The notes under the pieces were generated by a model. That model was not told the origin of the DNA and made no database searches. It saw only the letters and a list, made by a program, of their open reading frames with translations. 64,000 bases of DNA from Pedobacter schmidteae (GTDB lineage Bacteria > Bacteroidota > Bacteroidia > Sphingobacteriales > Sphingobacteriaceae). This document shows positions 62,358 through 64,000 of the stretch, piece after piece; positions within the stretch are counted from its first letter, which is position 1, and each line of letters starts with the position of its first letter. The translations under genes and the position numbers were made by a program. The stretch covers positions 927,097 through 991,096 of the forward strand of contig NZ_LS999839.1 of the NCBI RefSeq assembly GCF_900564155.1. Reading direction: 5' to 3'.

Positions 62358-63371
62358 ATGACAGAAAAAGTAATTGTAAGATCATCAACGATCGATAGGC
62401 ACGGGGATCAAACACCTTTAGAACTCATGGAGAAGTATGTCGAATCGGTTAACGGTGTTTTGAAAATGAGATACCTTGCAAACCATAGAAGAGACATTCC
62501 CCCTATAGGTTATTTTGATAATGGAGAGATCATAAAAAAAGAAGATATATATCATGCAGTGGTAGAACCAATTTCTTTTACCAATCGAAAACCAGTAGAC
62601 TGGGATGCCAATTTCATTATAGAAGATTGCAATAGCTCCGTATCGTTTATCAAAAGAACCGAGGACAATGTTCAAGAAACTCGAATTTCTTTAGATAAAA
62701 ATAACTTCAATTCATTCGATTCATTTAATGAAACAGGATTGAACCTTCACAATTTATACCGTGGCTCAGTTATATTGGAGGCGAATACCCGTAAAGCATT
62801 CCTACCAGACCCTCAAGTAGTCATTACTTTAGCAAAGTACTATTTTATATTTTACCCTTTGCTCAAGCCTATTTTGAAAAGGATAGGAGAAAAAATGGCA
62901 GATGAAATCTCAGATTATATTTATGATAATAGCAAAGAAGTAGCTAAAAAGTTAATAAACAATCTTGTTGATACAGTAAAGCTGATTAGAAAAGATACTA
63001 TCCCTAAAAACAAAACTCTCCTGACAATTTTTGAGATCCCAGGAGATCCATATATAGAGTTGCATATCAAATCTGATGACTCAAGCAAAATTGTCAAGGC
63101 TCTGACTTCTAATAAACTTTCCAAAGTTCACACCCAAATTAGAGATCTTCAGGAAAACATCGATATCTCTGAAATTTATTTTGTCCTCAATGAAAAAAAC
63201 AAGTGGCAATTCTCCTATCTAATTAGTAAAACAGGTCAAATCTTGGGCACAAAAAGTGCATTTGAAAAGCGAGATAAACTTGTTAATAGAATTAACCTTA
63301 GCCCTACCAAAGCCTTTAGTGTCGGTGCCGAAGGTGTTAAATACGAAAAACATAAGAGAGAAGAAACTTAG
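62358..63371 (+). CDS. Hypothetical protein (337 aa)
   Basis: From ATG 62358 (the frame extends to 62319 but those residues are not distinctive). The N-terminal half is mixed (KVIVRSSTIDRHGDQTPLELMEKYVESVNG; NHRRDIPPIGYFDNGEIIKKEDIYHAVVEP). A hydrophobic stretch, VVITLAKYYFIFYPLLKPILK, near 170-190 may be a membrane or amphipathic segment, and the C-terminal part is a helix-strand mixture. I do not recognise a family. It is divergent from the membrane-anchored 174-aa gene. It could be an effector of a two-gene unit. Confidence 0.6.
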   Translation: MTEKVIVRSSTIDRHGDQTPLELMEKYVESVNGVLKMRYLANHRRDIPPIGYFDNGEIIKKEDIYHAVVEPISFTNRKPVDWDANFIIEDCNSSVSFIKRTEDNVQETRISLDKNNFNSFDSFNETGLNLHNLYRGSVILEANTRKAFLPDPQVVITLAKYYFIFYPLLKPILKRIGEKMADEISDYIYDNSKEVAKKLINNLVDTVKLIRKDTIPKNKTLLTIFEIPGDPYIELHIKSDDSSKIVKALTSNKLSKVHTQIRDLQENIDISEIYFVLNEKNKWQFSYLISKTGQILGTKSAFEKRDKLVNRINLSPTKAFSVGAEGVKYEKHKREET

Positions 63372-63496
63372 TTACTTAAAGAGTTTTTTCCTCATGCTCA
63401 ATCTTTATCCTAAAAATCGAATGAGTTAGCGTTGTTAAAATACTGATATTAATCATTTCAAATCAAATTAACTCGCCCCTTTTCTAGCCCAATGGC
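63372..63496. other. Short intergenic stretch
   Basis: No gene visible; AT-rich. Confidence 0.4.
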
Positions 63497-63529
63497 AAAA
63501 AAAGCCAGCAGTTATGTATAACTACTGGC
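63497..63529 (-). terminator. Minus-strand intrinsic terminator
   Basis: GCCAGCAGTTAT (63504-63515) and ATAACTACTGGC (63518-63529) form a 12-bp stem with one mismatch. Seven A residues (63497-63503) become the T-tract on the minus strand, so it ends transcripts coming from the right. Confidence 0.7.
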
Positions 63530-64000
63530 AAAAGTCGTGGGCGACACAAGGGAAAACTTGAACCGCTTTATAGATGATTTACAGCTTTTGATTAATTTGA
63601 GAAGAAATCAAAGCGAGGATACGGGGTAAAATTTGAACCATTTTCTGGAATGCCAAAACTAGGTTCTGGATATTCCGATTAAAAAAACTGAAACCAGCAG
63701 TTTCCGCCAATCAATACTTGCAGCGAATGTCTGCTTACAACCGATCCCAGCCTGGCCTCTCTGATTACCACATATGTGAACCGAACCCAAATTGCGCACT
63801 TACTCAGATGCTACGAGAGGAAGCTATAGTATTTTTGGATGTTGTCAATTCACCATCCGTAGCACTTTACTCCCCCCGACTTCTAGAATTACTACGTTCA
63901 CAATTTGTATTATCCGGAAATTCTTTACTAATTTTAGATATGCTTTCAAATCTTTTATATGGAAATGGCCCTAACAAAAAAAGTCTGAAGGATTTTATAG
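63530..64000. other. Gene-free island end with a possible tRNA remnant
   Basis: No convincing gene. Bases 63535-63564, read on the minus strand, give GGTTCAAGTTTTCCC and then TTGTGTCGCCCACGA, which resembles a tRNA T-arm with a 3-base insert plus an acceptor strand (very weak evidence). A second GGG..AAA..TTGAACC-like string occurs near 63630. The short ORF at 63792-63974 has no coding character. The sequence ends mid-region at the window edge. Confidence 0.3.

Noticed and set aside
63792..63974. 60-aa open frame on the + strand at the window end
   Set aside because: No coding character and no regulatory context; it may be a fragment of something cut by the window edge.
1..64000. CRISPR array
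   Set aside because: No run of regularly spaced identical repeats was seen anywhere; the repeats found are pairs or palindromes.

Overview
The window reads as chromosome of a Bacteroidota bacterium, most likely Sphingobacteriaceae (Pedobacter-like). The support is two SusC/SusD pairs, an ECF sigma factor with a FecR anti-sigma factor, TonB receptors with carboxypeptidase-regulatory domains, promoters of the TTTG/TAnnTTTG type, and almost no Shine-Dalgarno sites. No species is claimed. From about 48.9 kb onward the sequence becomes visibly more AT-rich and gene-poor, and it looks like an accessory island.

Region 1 (1-7.3 kb, + strand) is an iron/xenosiderophore-type import locus. It holds a TonB-dependent receptor cut by the window edge, a DUF4374 lipoprotein and a PepSY inner-membrane protein, the same gene order as XusABC of Bacteroides thetaiotaomicron. 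A second TonB receptor-like barrel and a small lipoprotein follow. An intrinsic terminator lies between the lipoprotein and PepSY genes. A 121-bp nested palindrome (7767-7887) separates this locus from the next.

Region 2 (7.9-29.2 kb) is a nine-gene, minus-strand polysaccharide-utilisation-type operon: SusC, SusD, a DUF5017 lipoprotein, three large mutually related secreted proteins that look like all-helical toroid glycosidases or lyases, an SGNH hydrolase, an FAD oxidoreductase and a sodium/solute symporter. Many junctions overlap by 4 bp. A divergent GntR-type regulator with a sugar-binding-like C-terminus faces it across a promoter region holding two copies of a 14-bp motif, which I propose as its operator.

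Region 3 (29.3-40 kb, + strand) has three uncharacterised secreted or envelope proteins, then an ECF sigma/FecR pair, an STN-containing SusC, a SusD and a TlpA-like thioredoxin protein. This is the standard trans-envelope signalling arrangement.

Region 4 (40-48.8 kb) is a sugar/sugar-acid catabolic block. An AraC-family regulator faces a DTE-like sugar epimerase, followed by an enolase-superfamily dehydratase, a VOC protein, a D-2-hydroxyacid dehydrogenase, a ThuA-like protein and a large SGNH/heme-binding/cytochrome c fusion.

Region 5 (48.84-64 kb) is an accessory or defence island. It starts at a minus-strand terminator joined to what looks like a truncated tRNA 3' end. It carries an AbiE-type toxin-antitoxin pair with two identical palindromic operators, a metallophosphoesterase, several orphan secreted proteins and gene remnants, a zinc-metallopeptidase-like lipoprotein, a PutAbiC-like abortive-infection gene interrupted at codon 8, a tRNA-like gene with a broken acceptor stem and a 13-bp downstream inverted repeat, a 583-aa protein with a PD-(D/E)XK-like motif, MITE-like repeats and an orphan divergent gene pair. 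The best candidates for an undescribed system are the 583-aa nuclease-like gene, the tRNA-like/inverted-repeat structure, and the triplicated toroid proteins of Region 2.
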